DNA of 29,908 nt from Candidatus Thorarchaeota archaeon. GTDB taxonomy: Archaea > Asgardarchaeota > Thorarchaeia > Thorarchaeales > Thorarchaeaceae. The translations under genes were made by a program, and so were the position numbers. The notes under the pieces were generated by a model. It was given only the letters and a program-made list of their open reading frames with translations, was not told the origin of the DNA and did not search any database. The stretch covers positions 1 to 29,908 of the forward strand of contig JAEOSL010000034.1 of NCBI GenBank assembly GCA_016840385.1. Reading direction: 5' to 3'. Below, one piece after another: positions 7,675 through 15,674 of this stretch; within the stretch, counting starts at the first letter, position 1, and each line of letters opens with the position of its first letter.

Positions 7675-8616
7675 TTGGTCGTCGGTATGTCGGATGACAA
7701 TTTTGGCCTTTCAGATTTTGAATACGTAGGAACTCATCCCTTCTCTGAAACACCAGATAAAATCGGGATTAGCTCCGAGGGAGTACGATTTGTACTTCAT
7801 AGAACCAAGAAAAGAAAATCCTATCAAACAGTCTATGACCTAAGCTGGGATGATGTGATATCCTACGAATGCACAGAGGTCAATTATTGTAAGGAAGACA
7901 AATCATGGCCGCTTGATGAAGAACCAACTGAAAAACTAGATATTATTGGACCAGCAGGAATGGTGTTCTTCTTCTTATTGCCTAAGAAACCTGGAATTTT
8001 CCAAGTTTGGTCCTACATTCCATTAGAAGATGTTTCTATTGTTAGAGACCTCATAAAGAAATACACAATGAGACCCCAATTGCCTCGTTTAGCTCACCAT
8101 GGTAATGCAGCTGCAGTTAGATACATGGTGGATAAGTGTACAATTCGTGAGAGGCATGAAACAACATGGCATGATTGGGTTAAGACAGGTCCAGCCCTCG
8201 GTAGACCAAGAAAGAAATTTAGAGAAAAAGGACCGGATTATGTTTTCTGTGAAGAAGGTTTAGCACTTGACTTCTATGGAGCCGGAGAAATGCTTGAGCA
8301 GATGTCAACATTTTGGCCATGGAGGGTGATTGAGAATATCTGGCTCGATGACTATTCAATTCAATACAAGTGGTTTGATGATGCATACATCTTCCGTCAA
8401 CAAGTATGGGATAAGGATCAGAGACCGTTGCTCCTGGATGCCGCAAAGAATGCGCTCGCAGCATATCAATCATCAGATGACACTTCCGAATTCCTAATGA
8501 TCAGACCTGCATCATTTCCATCTTACTTCTATACTGTTTGGGAGAAGTTAGATCCTTTGTCATGCAAAGCAAGCAGAAATGGCTATCCTCCAGTTTACGA
8601 TTTCGATGAAAATTGA
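7675..8616 (+). CDS. Hypothetical protein, possible N-terminal PH-like domain
   Basis: A 313-residue soluble, tryptophan- and acid-rich protein with no family I can name. The first ~125 residues alternate short beta strands ('EGVRFVLHRTKKRKSYQTVY', 'WDDVISYECTE', 'KLDIIGPAGMVFFFLLP') and end in a helix ('LEDVSIVRDLIKKY'), which looks like a PH/GRAM-like fold; a similar strand pattern around 'YVFCEEGLALDFYG' and 'WRVIENIWLDDYSIQYKW' suggests a second copy. This is inference from pattern only. The start is taken as TTG at 7675 because GGTGG lies 7 nt upstream; ATG at 7687 (residue 5) is the alternative but lies 20 nt from that site. It ends convergently with the permease gene. Confidence 0.6.
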   Translation: MVVGMSDDNFGLSDFEYVGTHPFSETPDKIGISSEGVRFVLHRTKKRKSYQTVYDLSWDDVISYECTEVNYCKEDKSWPLDEEPTEKLDIIGPAGMVFFFLLPKKPGIFQVWSYIPLEDVSIVRDLIKKYTMRPQLPRLAHHGNAAAVRYMVDKCTIRERHETTWHDWVKTGPALGRPRKKFREKGPDYVFCEEGLALDFYGAGEMLEQMSTFWPWRVIENIWLDDYSIQYKWFDDAYIFRQQVWDKDQRPLLLDAAKNALAAYQSSDDTSEFLMIRPASFPSYFYTVWEKLDPLSCKASRNGYPPVYDFDEN

Positions 8617-8705
8617 AACAGATATCCTTCGAGTCTGTACTCCACTTAGATGCTAAATTTGCATTTTTTGCACTTTGAGTGAACAATAGATTGCTTTCAA
8701 AAACA

Positions 8706-8750
8706 GAAAACTAGAAAAAATAAGGGGGAGAAGAGAGCAAAGCTCTCTTC
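8706..8750 (-). terminator. Hairpin and T-tract terminator of the permease gene
   Basis: On the minus strand GAAGAGAGC (8750-8742) pairs perfectly with GCTCTCTTC (8738-8730) around a 3-nt loop, followed by a pyrimidine tract with TTATTTTTTC (8722-8713). It lies 18 nt after the permease stop. Confidence 0.65.
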
Positions 8751-8767
8751 AATATATTCTAAATTGA

Positions 8768-10324
8768 CTACTCGGGAGGTAGTTGACCGAAGATGGCCGA
8801 CATCTCGACACCCTTGGCCTTGTTCTTTCCACCATAGTACATGTATGCTAATTGACCGATTACGTACACTATCACAGTGAAAAGAATTTCATGTGTAGCT
8901 GAAGGTACGAATGCAATCATTGCATAGAAGAATACGGCACCAGAAATCAGACCACCAATGGCAATCAAAGGTATTCCTAAGACCTTCCATCCACCACTTC
9001 GCTCCCATAACGTCGGTCTATAGTACGGTAGCGACACTGCTGCCAGTGCCATCTGCCATCTTATGAAGACGTATGTGAAAGCAACACCTACTAACGCACC
9101 GAGTGCAGTTGCATAAACCATCTGCAGAACTGTTGCGTATACTAAAGTTCCAGTTGCAAGAATCAACCAGAAGTATAGTGAGATGTGTGGTACATGGTAC
9201 TTAGGATGCACCTTTGCGAATGCTTCGGGACAGAATCGGTCCATCGCCATTGAATGGAATGGCCGCGTGACCCAAAGTGCATTGCTCGGGGAGTCAAGTA
9301 CGCTCGCGAATATTGGTCCCATTATCACAAACCAGGCTATCGGACTAGCTCCTAGAATTACGGCAGCATAGTTACCGAATCCTGGGAAGAATGAACCAGG
9401 TGTACCAAGCATAAACGACGTGTTTGCCTGATACAGGAATGAGCCCATTGATGCTTCAAGTGCTAAACCAGACAGTAGGAACATTACGGCAATTCCAGCC
9501 CATCCACCTACGTTGCTCAGTGGTATGTTCTTACTTGGTTGCGACACTTCACCCGCTACCGGCATAATGAGGTAAGGCCACATCATACCGACCGTCACAA
9601 TTAACGCAGGGCCAACTGCCCCTGCATTGAACGTTGTAAATGGAGTCACATCAGCTATTGTTGCATCAACTGCAGCATAGCTACCTCCGCCAAATACACC
9701 ATCCCAAATAGTGTCGGTCATGGGTGTTGCTAATAGAACGAGATCACCCACTAATAACGAAGCAATGTTAATGATACCTAATATGATTACGAACCATCCA
9801 AGCCATTTTACGCTTAGATAGCTAAATACGAATCCTACCAGAATCATTAGGAATGCTGCGATGAACAGTGGAATTGGTTCGTTCAAAGTGGTTGCCATAG
9901 CTAATAAGCTAGCGTCTCCGCTTGCTGAGCCGATGACAAAAAGACCACCCGCGAATATTTGTACTGCGAAAAAGCTACCAGTTCCCCTGAAGACAGGGTT
10001 CGTGATAACGGATCGCCAACCTTCCATTACACCAAAAATGGGGCTCAGACCACGACCAGTGAAGTGGTATGATGCACCAGACCTAGGCATCGCAAGCATT
10101 AAGCACATTAGTGCAATCGCTTCAAAGAACACAGCGAAGGCACCCAATGCGAACATTGGTACTAATTGTGCGCCTGGATTCCAGGTAGAGATCTGTGGAC
10201 CAGCAAAGTGGAACCACGGACCCAAGGTTAGTGCAATTGGAAGAAGAATGGCGAAACCCGTACCTACTTCTTTAACTAGGCCGGAACTTTCACGCACAAA
10301 GAGAAGCTTTTCTTCTTCACTCAA
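8768..10324 (-). CDS. APC superfamily amino-acid permease
   Basis: A 518-residue protein with about 12 hydrophobic segments, typical of amino acid-polyamine-organocation permeases. The N-terminal part matches the family: 'RESSGLVKEVGTGFAILLPIALTLG' leads into segment 1, and 'AMPRSGASYHFTGRGLSP' (residues ~79-96) is the conserved P-R-S-G-x-x-Y stretch after segment 2. It should import an amino acid or amine across the cytoplasmic membrane; the substrate is not readable, though the surrounding amino-acid-related catabolic genes fit. The start is TTG at 10324: an in-frame TAA lies 7 codons upstream with no other start between, and GGAG sits 10 nt upstream. It is a single-gene unit with its own TATA promoter and terminator. 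Confidence 0.9.
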   Translation of the reverse strand: MSEEEKLLFVRESSGLVKEVGTGFAILLPIALTLGPWFHFAGPQISTWNPGAQLVPMFALGAFAVFFEAIALMCLMLAMPRSGASYHFTGRGLSPIFGVMEGWRSVITNPVFRGTGSFFAVQIFAGGLFVIGSASGDASLLAMATTLNEPIPLFIAAFLMILVGFVFSYLSVKWLGWFVIILGIINIASLLVGDLVLLATPMTDTIWDGVFGGGSYAAVDATIADVTPFTTFNAGAVGPALIVTVGMMWPYLIMPVAGEVSQPSKNIPLSNVGGWAGIAVMFLLSGLALEASMGSFLYQANTSFMLGTPGSFFPGFGNYAAVILGASPIAWFVIMGPIFASVLDSPSNALWVTRPFHSMAMDRFCPEAFAKVHPKYHVPHISLYFWLILATGTLVYATVLQMVYATALGALVGVAFTYVFIRWQMALAAVSLPYYRPTLWERSGGWKVLGIPLIAIGGLISGAVFFYAMIAFVPSATHEILFTVIVYVIGQLAYMYYGGKNKAKGVEMSAIFGQLPPE

Positions 10325-10353
10325 TTGTGTTGTTCTCCTTTTTTATTTCTCTC

Positions 10354-10382
10354 TCACGACATGAAAAGGAATCGTATCGTGA
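10354..10382. promoter_or_regulatory. Inverted repeat in the permease leader (possible operator)
   Basis: TCACGA (10354-10359) and TCGTGA (10377-10382) are perfect inverted arms with a 17-nt spacer, between the TATA box and the TTG start. It could bind a regulator or form a weak hairpin in the mRNA leader. Confidence 0.3.
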
Positions 10383-10404
10383 TAGGGATGTCATTGTGTT
10401 CCCC

Positions 10405-10414
10405 TATATTTAAA
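10405..10414 (-). promoter_or_regulatory. TATA box of the permease gene
   Basis: The minus strand reads TTTAAATATA, close to the archaeal consensus. It predicts a transcript start near 10382 and a leader of about 58 nt before the TTG start at 10324. Confidence 0.6.
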
Positions 10415-10510
10415 CTAAAGGGTTGTTAAAGTCGAAATTAAACTACTCTCTTTAATCTAAATTTATGCTAATACCATTTAGAATAAATATGGAATAAGAA
10501 ATTTCCAGAA

Positions 10511-10535
10511 AATTTAGTTCGTTTCTTCACGAACT
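10511..10535 (-). terminator. Weak hairpin after the Mrr-like gene
   Basis: AGTTCG and CGAACT (10535-10530 and 10521-10516 on the minus strand) form a 6-bp stem with an 8-nt loop followed by AAATTTTC, 11 nt after the stop of the gene at 10546. Confidence 0.4.
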
Positions 10536-10545
10536 TATTAAATAA

Positions 10546-11346
10546 CTATGATGAGCGACGAAGTCTTCTAAAGAATTCGTTGTCCAATACTAGTACCTCA
10601 ACACTCCTTGTCCGTACACCAGTTCTACTTTCAAGGAGAATATTAAGAATAATATCCATGTCCATAATATGAACAGGTGGAACAGATGCCTTCATACCTT
10701 TTGTGACAAATCCAAGGGCGGCTTTCTTCCCCTCTTCGGTGACGACACCATTTGAGATAAGAACACCTTGGTTAGCTTGATACGTAGGAAGACAACCCCG
10801 AAGTTCTCGTATAACATCAGGTCCTATTCGTTCATCAAATCCACATTTCTTGGCATACACCACAACTGGAGACCTTCCACCATCATCTCTCCATGAGGTG
10901 ACCATGACGATGGTTTCATTATACTGGTCAACTTCTTGTGTTTCTTCGACTCGAGCTCTAATATTGAGAAGAACGATTTCGGCTAGAGTCTTGAATCCCT
11001 CGAGATCGAGTTTAGCAATTTCATGACGCATCTCTCTTCGAGTTGCGCTGTTAAAGTCATTAGCTCGAGCTTGAACCTCTACTACGAGTTCTTCATCAAC
11101 AGCTCCTTCACAGACCTCATTGTATTGATAGAGCCCGGGTCCAGTTCTAAGAAAATACGCAGGACGTTTATCCAAGTGTGCTTGTTTCCCTTCAATGGAA
11201 AGAGATGCTGAAACTGATGCGGGGTCTCTGTCAAGGGCTTCTGCAATTTTTTTGTAATGTACTGGTTCTTGTCTAGCATGCTCAGCAAGCCACGCTCTCA
11301 AGGTCTGTCTTTGTTCTCTTGCATCAGCCAAATGTATCGCATCCAT
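10546..11346 (-). CDS. HARE-HTH + Mrr-like restriction endonuclease domain protein
   Basis: A 266-residue two-domain protein. Residues ~10-75 resemble the HARE-HTH DNA-binding domain ('YKKIAEALDRDPASVSASLSIE' and the terminal 'RTGPGLYQY'). Residues ~105-240 resemble the Mrr/type IV restriction endonuclease fold: 'LDLEGFKTLAEIVLLNI', then 'SWRDDGGRSPVVVYAKK', then 'VIRELRGCLPTYQANQGVLISNG'. In Mrr nucleases the core is D...[QE]-x-K; here D154/D155 and K166 remain but the Q/E position is Y164, so cleavage may be altered or lost. No methyltransferase or other restriction genes are nearby. The ATG at 11346 has no Shine-Dalgarno and a TATA-like GATAAATAG about 25 nt upstream, suggesting a leaderless message. 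It could be a defence nuclease or a DNA-binding regulator. Confidence 0.75.
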   Translation of the reverse strand: MDAIHLADAREQRQTLRAWLAEHARQEPVHYKKIAEALDRDPASVSASLSIEGKQAHLDKRPAYFLRTGPGLYQYNEVCEGAVDEELVVEVQARANDFNSATRREMRHEIAKLDLEGFKTLAEIVLLNIRARVEETQEVDQYNETIVMVTSWRDDGGRSPVVVYAKKCGFDERIGPDVIRELRGCLPTYQANQGVLISNGVVTEEGKKAALGFVTKGMKASVPPVHIMDMDIILNILLESRTGVRTRSVEVLVLDNEFFRRLRRSS

Positions 11347-11360
11347 GGTTTGTTCAATGA

Positions 11361-11391
11361 CTATTTATCAACTGACGCGCGCCATAAATAG
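11361..11391. promoter_or_regulatory. 8-bp inverted repeat with TATA-like arms before the Mrr-like gene
   Basis: CTATTTAT (11361-11368) and ATAAATAG (11384-11391) are perfect inverted arms flanking a GC-rich GACGCGCGCC core. The arm nearer the gene would serve as its minus-strand TATA box (start predicted near 11343), so a regulator bound here could control the Mrr-like gene. Confidence 0.4.
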
Positions 11392-11506
11392 CCGATGTAT
11401 ATGCTTTGTGGATATGTCAGTTATGGTATCACAACTGCACCACTATTTAACATACAGTGGTACTGCAGACGCGGCGTTTCTTGATATGTGTTCCATCTAT
11501 TGGACG

Positions 11507-11537
11507 TAATATAAACTTTAACTATAACTTTAACTAG
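11507..11537 (+). promoter_or_regulatory. TATA box and tandem 12-bp repeat before the MoaD-like gene
   Basis: TAATATAAAC (11507-11516) is a good TATA box. It runs into two tandem copies of AACTTTAACTA(T/G) at 11514-11525 and 11526-11537, which cover the interval up to the predicted transcript start (~11538). Confidence 0.5.
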
Positions 11538-11571
11538 TATTTCCACTGATTAAACATGGCGGAGTAAAGAG

Positions 11572-11862
11572 ATGACCGAGATTTTTGTTAAGCTTATGAA
11601 CAAGGGAATCAAGCATTCTGAGCACAACAAGTTCACCTACAACACTACAGAAGGTGCAACGATTGAGGACCTCATTGTTGAGCTACATGAGGACTACGGA
11701 GAGAGATTTGACGTTTATCTTGAACATAAAGAAGAGAGGTTACTCCGTCGGGATACAATCATCTTTGTAAACGGGAAAAACGCGGTTTCAACTGGGGGTC
11801 TAAAGACAAAGATATCCAAAGGAGACCTCATTGTTTTCATGATTGCAGCTGTAGGTGGTTAA
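11572..11862 (+). CDS. MoaD/ThiS-like ubiquitin-fold sulfur carrier protein
   Basis: A 96-residue protein that ends in Gly-Gly ('MIAAVGG'), the mark of beta-grasp sulfur carriers and ubiquitin-like modifiers, which are adenylated and thiocarboxylated on the last glycine by an E1-like enzyme. 'TIEDLIVELHEDYGERFDVYL' is the usual helix after strand 2, and 'IIFVNGKNAVSTGGLKTKISKGDLIVFMIAAVGG' matches the C-terminal MoaD pattern. It could supply sulfur for molybdopterin/tungstopterin, thiamine or tRNA thiolation, or act as a protein tag (SAMP/Urm1-like). No E1, MoaE, thiazole synthase or aldehyde ferredoxin oxidoreductase gene is in the window. GGAG lies 7 nt before the ATG. It ends tail to tail with the Fe-S gene, the stops overlapping by 4 nt. 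Confidence 0.8.
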   Translation: MTEIFVKLMNKGIKHSEHNKFTYNTTEGATIEDLIVELHEDYGERFDVYLEHKEERLLRRDTIIFVNGKNAVSTGGLKTKISKGDLIVFMIAAVGG

Positions 11863-13055
11863 TCCTCTGGAAAATAATCTGGTTCAAGAATTTCCTCGTC
11901 AACAATACCAGATGCAACAGCCATTAATTCTGCGACATCCAATACACGTGCTTCAACATTTGCAGCATATGTTCCATGAGTGAGATTCAATTCACACGCG
12001 GGACAAATTGTTGTCATCAAATCGGCTCCAGTTGAGATGAAATCTTGAATACGCTCCTTTGCGACTTTGTTTGAATGATCTTCAAACATTATCTTCACAG
12101 CTCCCCCACCGCCACAGCAGAAAGCGTTCTCTTTGGTTCGAGCCATCTCTACGAATTTGATGCCAGGGAGGGCTTCGAATATCTTACGAGCGGGATTGTA
12201 GATTTCTCGGTAACGACCAATCTCACAGGGATCATGATAGGTTACTTTCTTGTTAATCGGAACTGTGAATTTGATTTTCTTCTTCTCAACAATTTCTTCG
12301 AGAACAGTACTTGTATGACGGACAGTAATCGGGAACTTCGCCAATTCCAATAATTCAGGGTATTCCTCATCAAATGCTCTGAAACAGCTAGGGCAGGGTG
12401 TGATAATTTCTTTCACTCCACGAGCCTGAAGCTTTTCCAAGTACTCCTTCGCCCATTGTTTTGCATGTTCGACCTTACCAGTTACCCAGAGAGGAGTTCC
12501 ACAACAGGTTTGCTCATCGCCTAAGAAATCTAGAACATATCCAGCAGCCTGAAGGAGTCGTACAAGAATATTGGTCTTCTCTTTGAATCTATGGCTTGCT
12601 AGACATCCAGGATAAAAAAGGATTCCAGAACCTTCAGAAAACTCAAGTCCTTCAGACCATTCATTATGAATTGGAGGAGTATCAGCAAAGATGTTTCCAC
12701 TTGATATTGTGGTTTCAGCCATTTGCTCGCCACCTTCTGGAATTTTGATACCACGATCAACAAAATCTGCTCTCATAGCCTTGGTAATCGCAATGACATC
12801 AATTTGAGCTGCTTTCTTGCATTCCTCTTGACAACGGGCACACATGAAGCATCCAAAGATTCGTTCAGCTAGATCTTCGGAGTAATCCAGCTTCCCTTCA
12901 AGAATTCCACGGGCAATTGCCATCCGCCCTCGAGCAGTTGATGATTCCCACACTTGAGTGAAAATCTCTGGACAACGGTCATTGAAGTCAATACCTTTGC
13001 AGTAGTTACACCTACCGCAGGCATAGATCATTTCCTGGTATTCTTCAATTCTCAA
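11859..13055 (-). CDS. CCG-domain Fe-S oxidoreductase subunit (GlcF/HdrD-like), set 1
   Basis: A 398-residue protein with two N-terminal [4Fe-4S] motifs (C13-C16-C19...C28-P and C69-C72-C75...C79) followed by two cysteine-rich CCG domains: 'PGC...TCCGTPL...PCPSC' and 'HDPCEIGR...FCCGGGG...CPACEL'. This is the layout of the glycolate oxidase GlcF, lactate utilisation LutA-like and heterodisulfide reductase HdrD subunits, which pass electrons between a flavoprotein and a membrane or soluble carrier. The start is TTG at 13055 with GGAGG 7 nt upstream, and it overlaps the stop of the FAD subunit gene by 4 nt, so the two are translationally coupled partners. No membrane segment is seen. The acceptor is unknown. 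Confidence 0.9.
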   Translation of the reverse strand: MRIEEYQEMIYACGRCNYCKGIDFNDRCPEIFTQVWESSTARGRMAIARGILEGKLDYSEDLAERIFGCFMCARCQEECKKAAQIDVIAITKAMRADFVDRGIKIPEGGEQMAETTISSGNIFADTPPIHNEWSEGLEFSEGSGILFYPGCLASHRFKEKTNILVRLLQAAGYVLDFLGDEQTCCGTPLWVTGKVEHAKQWAKEYLEKLQARGVKEIITPCPSCFRAFDEEYPELLELAKFPITVRHTSTVLEEIVEKKKIKFTVPINKKVTYHDPCEIGRYREIYNPARKIFEALPGIKFVEMARTKENAFCCGGGGAVKIMFEDHSNKVAKERIQDFISTGADLMTTICPACELNLTHGTYAANVEARVLDVAELMAVASGIVDEEILEPDYFPED

Positions 13056-14434
13056 AGCAATTCCTCCTCTGGAATGAAGATACCACGTTGCAGTATATTC
13101 TTCGGATCAAGGGTTTTCTTCAGGGTCTTTAGAAGCCTATAGTATCCTGTATCCCGAGATGCAACAATATTTCGAATTCCATCCCTTCCTCCAATACCGT
13201 AGGGAACTACAGGACCATCAAGGATTATTTCATCGATACCATGAGCCATCTTAACGAGTTCTTCCCATTCTCCAGGTTCACGATAATTTGTAACCATGAA
13301 TGCGAGCCAACGCCGTGGGAGAATCTGACCGCCGAAACCTGCTTTCTTGTAACCACGCTTCTCTATGAGTTCAGTCTTCCAGATATCATACATGAATTTG
13401 ATATCATCAATTCGGAGAGTCCCAGCACCAAAGAAATGCCAAACTCCAGCAACAAACAGGTCAGTGAGACCAGTTAGTATATGACCAAAGTAATCATCAG
13501 CTGGTGCACGGTCTCCAAACTCACCACCTAGCTCCTTAACCTTAGCAATAATCTTGTCGCGCCTATGATTAACAATCTCTTTTTCGTAACCAAAGATATC
13601 CATCATCAATGTAAAAACTTCAGGAGCAGTCGGATCAACCCAGAGATAAATTCCCTGAAGGTACTCATCACCCACATGTCGGTTGATAAAGTGACCAAAC
13701 TCAATCACGCTATCGAGAGAAGGCATTGTAGCCATGAGTCGTTCTTGAATATCTGTGGCAGGTCTAATTCGTATGGTAAGTTCAGTGCAAATCCCAAGAA
13801 TACCTTCAGCTCCAATGAACATTCCAGCAAGATCAGGCCCCAAACATTGACGTTCAAACTTTCCAGCACTGGGCCATGCAGCTGAACCAGTCTGCACGAT
13901 ATCACCATTTGGTAAAACCATCTCGAGTGTTACCACATCCTGATTGCCATGAGCACCGAATTTCGCAGTTGCATGTGGTCCACTACCAGCTTTCATAATT
14001 GACCCACCAACGGTCATAGCTGGACCACCGGCTTCACTACAAAGATACGTGAGCCCTTGTTTTCTGAGTTCCCGGTCGAGCTTCGCCCAAGTACAGTTTG
14101 GTTGAACAGATGCAACGAGGTCTCTTTCGTTTATTTCGACAATCTCGTTCATCTTACTCATATCTAACATAATTCCAGGTTCTTGAGCAAGGTAAGCATC
14201 CCAGTGAGACGTTCCACCACCTCTGACATAAACAGGCACATTCTGATCATTAGCAACCTTTAGAATTCCCTGAATTTCCTCACGTGACTCAGGAATTACA
14301 ACATGTGAAGGAAGTTTCTGCGTTGCGGGACTTAGATCACGACTGTAAGGGATGAGATCAAAATCTCTGTCACTTACACGAGAGGGATCAACAACTTCAC
14401 TCAGGAGTTTGGTAACCTTCTTGATATCAACCAT
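13052..14434 (-). CDS. FAD-linked oxidase (GlcD-like), set 1
   Basis: A 460-residue member of the VAO/PCMH flavoprotein family. The FAD-binding domain is clear: 'PSHVVIPESREEIQGILKVANDQNVPVYVRGGGTSHW' (residues ~42-78), 'IMLDMSKMNEI', 'AGGPAMTVGGSIMKAGSGPHATAKFGAHGNQDVVTLEMVLPNGDIVQTGS' and 'LAGMFIGAEGILGICTELTIRI'. The C-terminal part ends 'LKKTLDPKNILQRG', as in glycolate and D-lactate dehydrogenases. It lacks the 'HGWHW' and 'GHTAGFxxGHSS' stretches found in the tandem pair at 22698-25525, so its substrate is likely different. It probably oxidises a 2-hydroxy acid and hands electrons to the Fe-S protein encoded immediately downstream (4-nt overlap). The ATG at 14434 has no clear Shine-Dalgarno. 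It is divergent from the URO-D-like gene across 109 nt. Confidence 0.9.
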   Translation of the reverse strand: MVDIKKVTKLLSEVVDPSRVSDRDFDLIPYSRDLSPATQKLPSHVVIPESREEIQGILKVANDQNVPVYVRGGGTSHWDAYLAQEPGIMLDMSKMNEIVEINERDLVASVQPNCTWAKLDRELRKQGLTYLCSEAGGPAMTVGGSIMKAGSGPHATAKFGAHGNQDVVTLEMVLPNGDIVQTGSAAWPSAGKFERQCLGPDLAGMFIGAEGILGICTELTIRIRPATDIQERLMATMPSLDSVIEFGHFINRHVGDEYLQGIYLWVDPTAPEVFTLMMDIFGYEKEIVNHRRDKIIAKVKELGGEFGDRAPADDYFGHILTGLTDLFVAGVWHFFGAGTLRIDDIKFMYDIWKTELIEKRGYKKAGFGGQILPRRWLAFMVTNYREPGEWEELVKMAHGIDEIILDGPVVPYGIGGRDGIRNIVASRDTGYYRLLKTLKKTLDPKNILQRGIFIPEEELL

Positions 14435-14482
14435 TAGAACACTTCAGGCACCGGAACAAATATGATGCCCCAGTATTAACTC

Positions 14483-14522
14483 TTCTTAAAGTCACAAACA
14501 TATAGAGATTCTTTAATATATG
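14483..14522 (+). promoter_or_regulatory. Promoter of the URO-D-like gene: TTCTTAAAG element and TATA box
   Basis: TTCTTAAAG (14483-14491), exactly 20 nt, then TTTAATATATG (from 14512). The predicted start of transcription falls near 14542, two bases before the ATG, so the mRNA is probably leaderless; no Shine-Dalgarno is present. The minus-strand FAD oxidase promoter must lie in the same 109-nt interval (CTATATG on the minus strand, 14508-14502, is a candidate TATA). Confidence 0.55.
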
Positions 14523-14543
14523 ATTGTACAATAAGAAAGTGTT

Positions 14544-15674
14544 ATGAAGTCGAGAGAGAGAGTTCTTCAGACATTGAACCATGAGGAACCAGATAGAGTC
14601 CCTCTAGATTATTGGACAACTCCATTAGCATATGAGCAACTACGAGACTTTCTTGAATTGAAAGCTCCAGAAACTCAAGAATGGGGAATCATGTCAAATT
14701 GGAAGATTTCGGAGGAGATGCTCAAAAGACTGCATATCGACTTTAGAAGGATCTACATGAATGCCGCTTCCAGTTTTGAGATGAAGACATATCCAGATGG
14801 AACAACGGATTCAGAATATGGGTATAGAGGAAAATGGTTTGGACCCTATTGGGAAGTGACTCACTTTCCATGGGCAGAGATTACTGAAATTGAGCAGGTA
14901 GAAGAATATGAGTGGCCTGATGTAAACGACCCTTCACGGCTGGATGGTGTTCTGAAGTGGGCTAAGTATCTCCATGAGGAAACAGATTATACAGTAGTAG
15001 CAATGTCCCCCGGTCCATGGGGCGTCTTTGAAATAAATGAGCATTATATGAGAGGATTTGCTAAATTCCTCATTGACTTATCGACAAACAAACCACTCGC
15101 AGAAGCGATGATGGACAAATGTATGGATTTAGCTCTTGATTTGAATCGGATCTTTTTGGATGAAATCGCAGATTATATTGATATTTTTCAAGTGGGAGAC
15201 GACCTAGGGCATCAACATGGCCAAATCATCAGTCCTAAGATGTATCGAGACCTGATTAAACCACGACATAAGAAGATGTATGGAGAAATCCACAAGAGAG
15301 CACCACACGTTAAACTGCTCTATCATAGTTGTGGTTCAATAGAACCCTTCATCGAAGATTTGATTGAAGTAGGTGTGGATATTCTTAATCCAATCCAACC
15401 TCTTGCAAGAGACATGGATTCAGCTTCACTCAAAGAGAAATACGGTGATAGACTCACATTCCACGGAGGGATAGATCTTCAAAGGGTTATGGCAGAGCAA
15501 GGAACAATTGAAGATGTTAGAAAGGAGATTGATACTCGTCTCTCAGCTCTTGCTCATGGAGGAGGATACATCCTAGCACCGGGTCATAATATACAGCCAG
15601 ATTCAACTCCAGAGAAAATTCTTGAGATGTACGACTATGCAAAGAAGACAGGAAGCTATCCTATCACCATCTAA
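14544..15674 (+). CDS. Uroporphyrinogen decarboxylase (URO-D) family protein, MtaA/CmuA-like
   Basis: A 376-residue protein that opens with the typical 'SRERVLQTLNHEEPDRVPLDYW' of the catabolic URO-D branch, which includes corrinoid methyltransferases such as MtaA, MtbA and CmuA, as opposed to haem-pathway HemE. A zinc-type 'H261-S-C263-G' motif is present ('LLYHSCGSIEPFIEDLIEVGVDILNPIQP'), followed by 'LTFHGGIDLQRVMA' and the C-terminal 'GGGYILAPGHNIQPDSTPEKILEMYDYAK'. These proteins often move methyl groups from or to a corrinoid protein; no corrinoid-binding protein or methyltransferase partner is in the window, so the substrate is open. It is probably read from a leaderless mRNA. Its stop overlaps that of the convergent RraA-like gene by 4 nt. 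Confidence 0.85.
   Translation: MKSRERVLQTLNHEEPDRVPLDYWTTPLAYEQLRDFLELKAPETQEWGIMSNWKISEEMLKRLHIDFRRIYMNAASSFEMKTYPDGTTDSEYGYRGKWFGPYWEVTHFPWAEITEIEQVEEYEWPDVNDPSRLDGVLKWAKYLHEETDYTVVAMSPGPWGVFEINEHYMRGFAKFLIDLSTNKPLAEAMMDKCMDLALDLNRIFLDEIADYIDIFQVGDDLGHQHGQIISPKMYRDLIKPRHKKMYGEIHKRAPHVKLLYHSCGSIEPFIEDLIEVGVDILNPIQPLARDMDSASLKEKYGDRLTFHGGIDLQRVMAEQGTIEDVRKEIDTRLSALAHGGGYILAPGHNIQPDSTPEKILEMYDYAKKTGSYPITI

Noticed and set aside
9861..10364. A 167-codon plus-strand frame opposite the permease gene
   Set aside because: It is antisense to conserved membrane segments of the APC permease and has no ribosome site; it is a by-product of codon use on the other strand.
13565..13885. A 106-codon plus-strand frame opposite the FAD oxidase
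   Set aside because: It lies antisense to the conserved FAD-binding part of the GlcD-like gene and encodes no recognisable protein.
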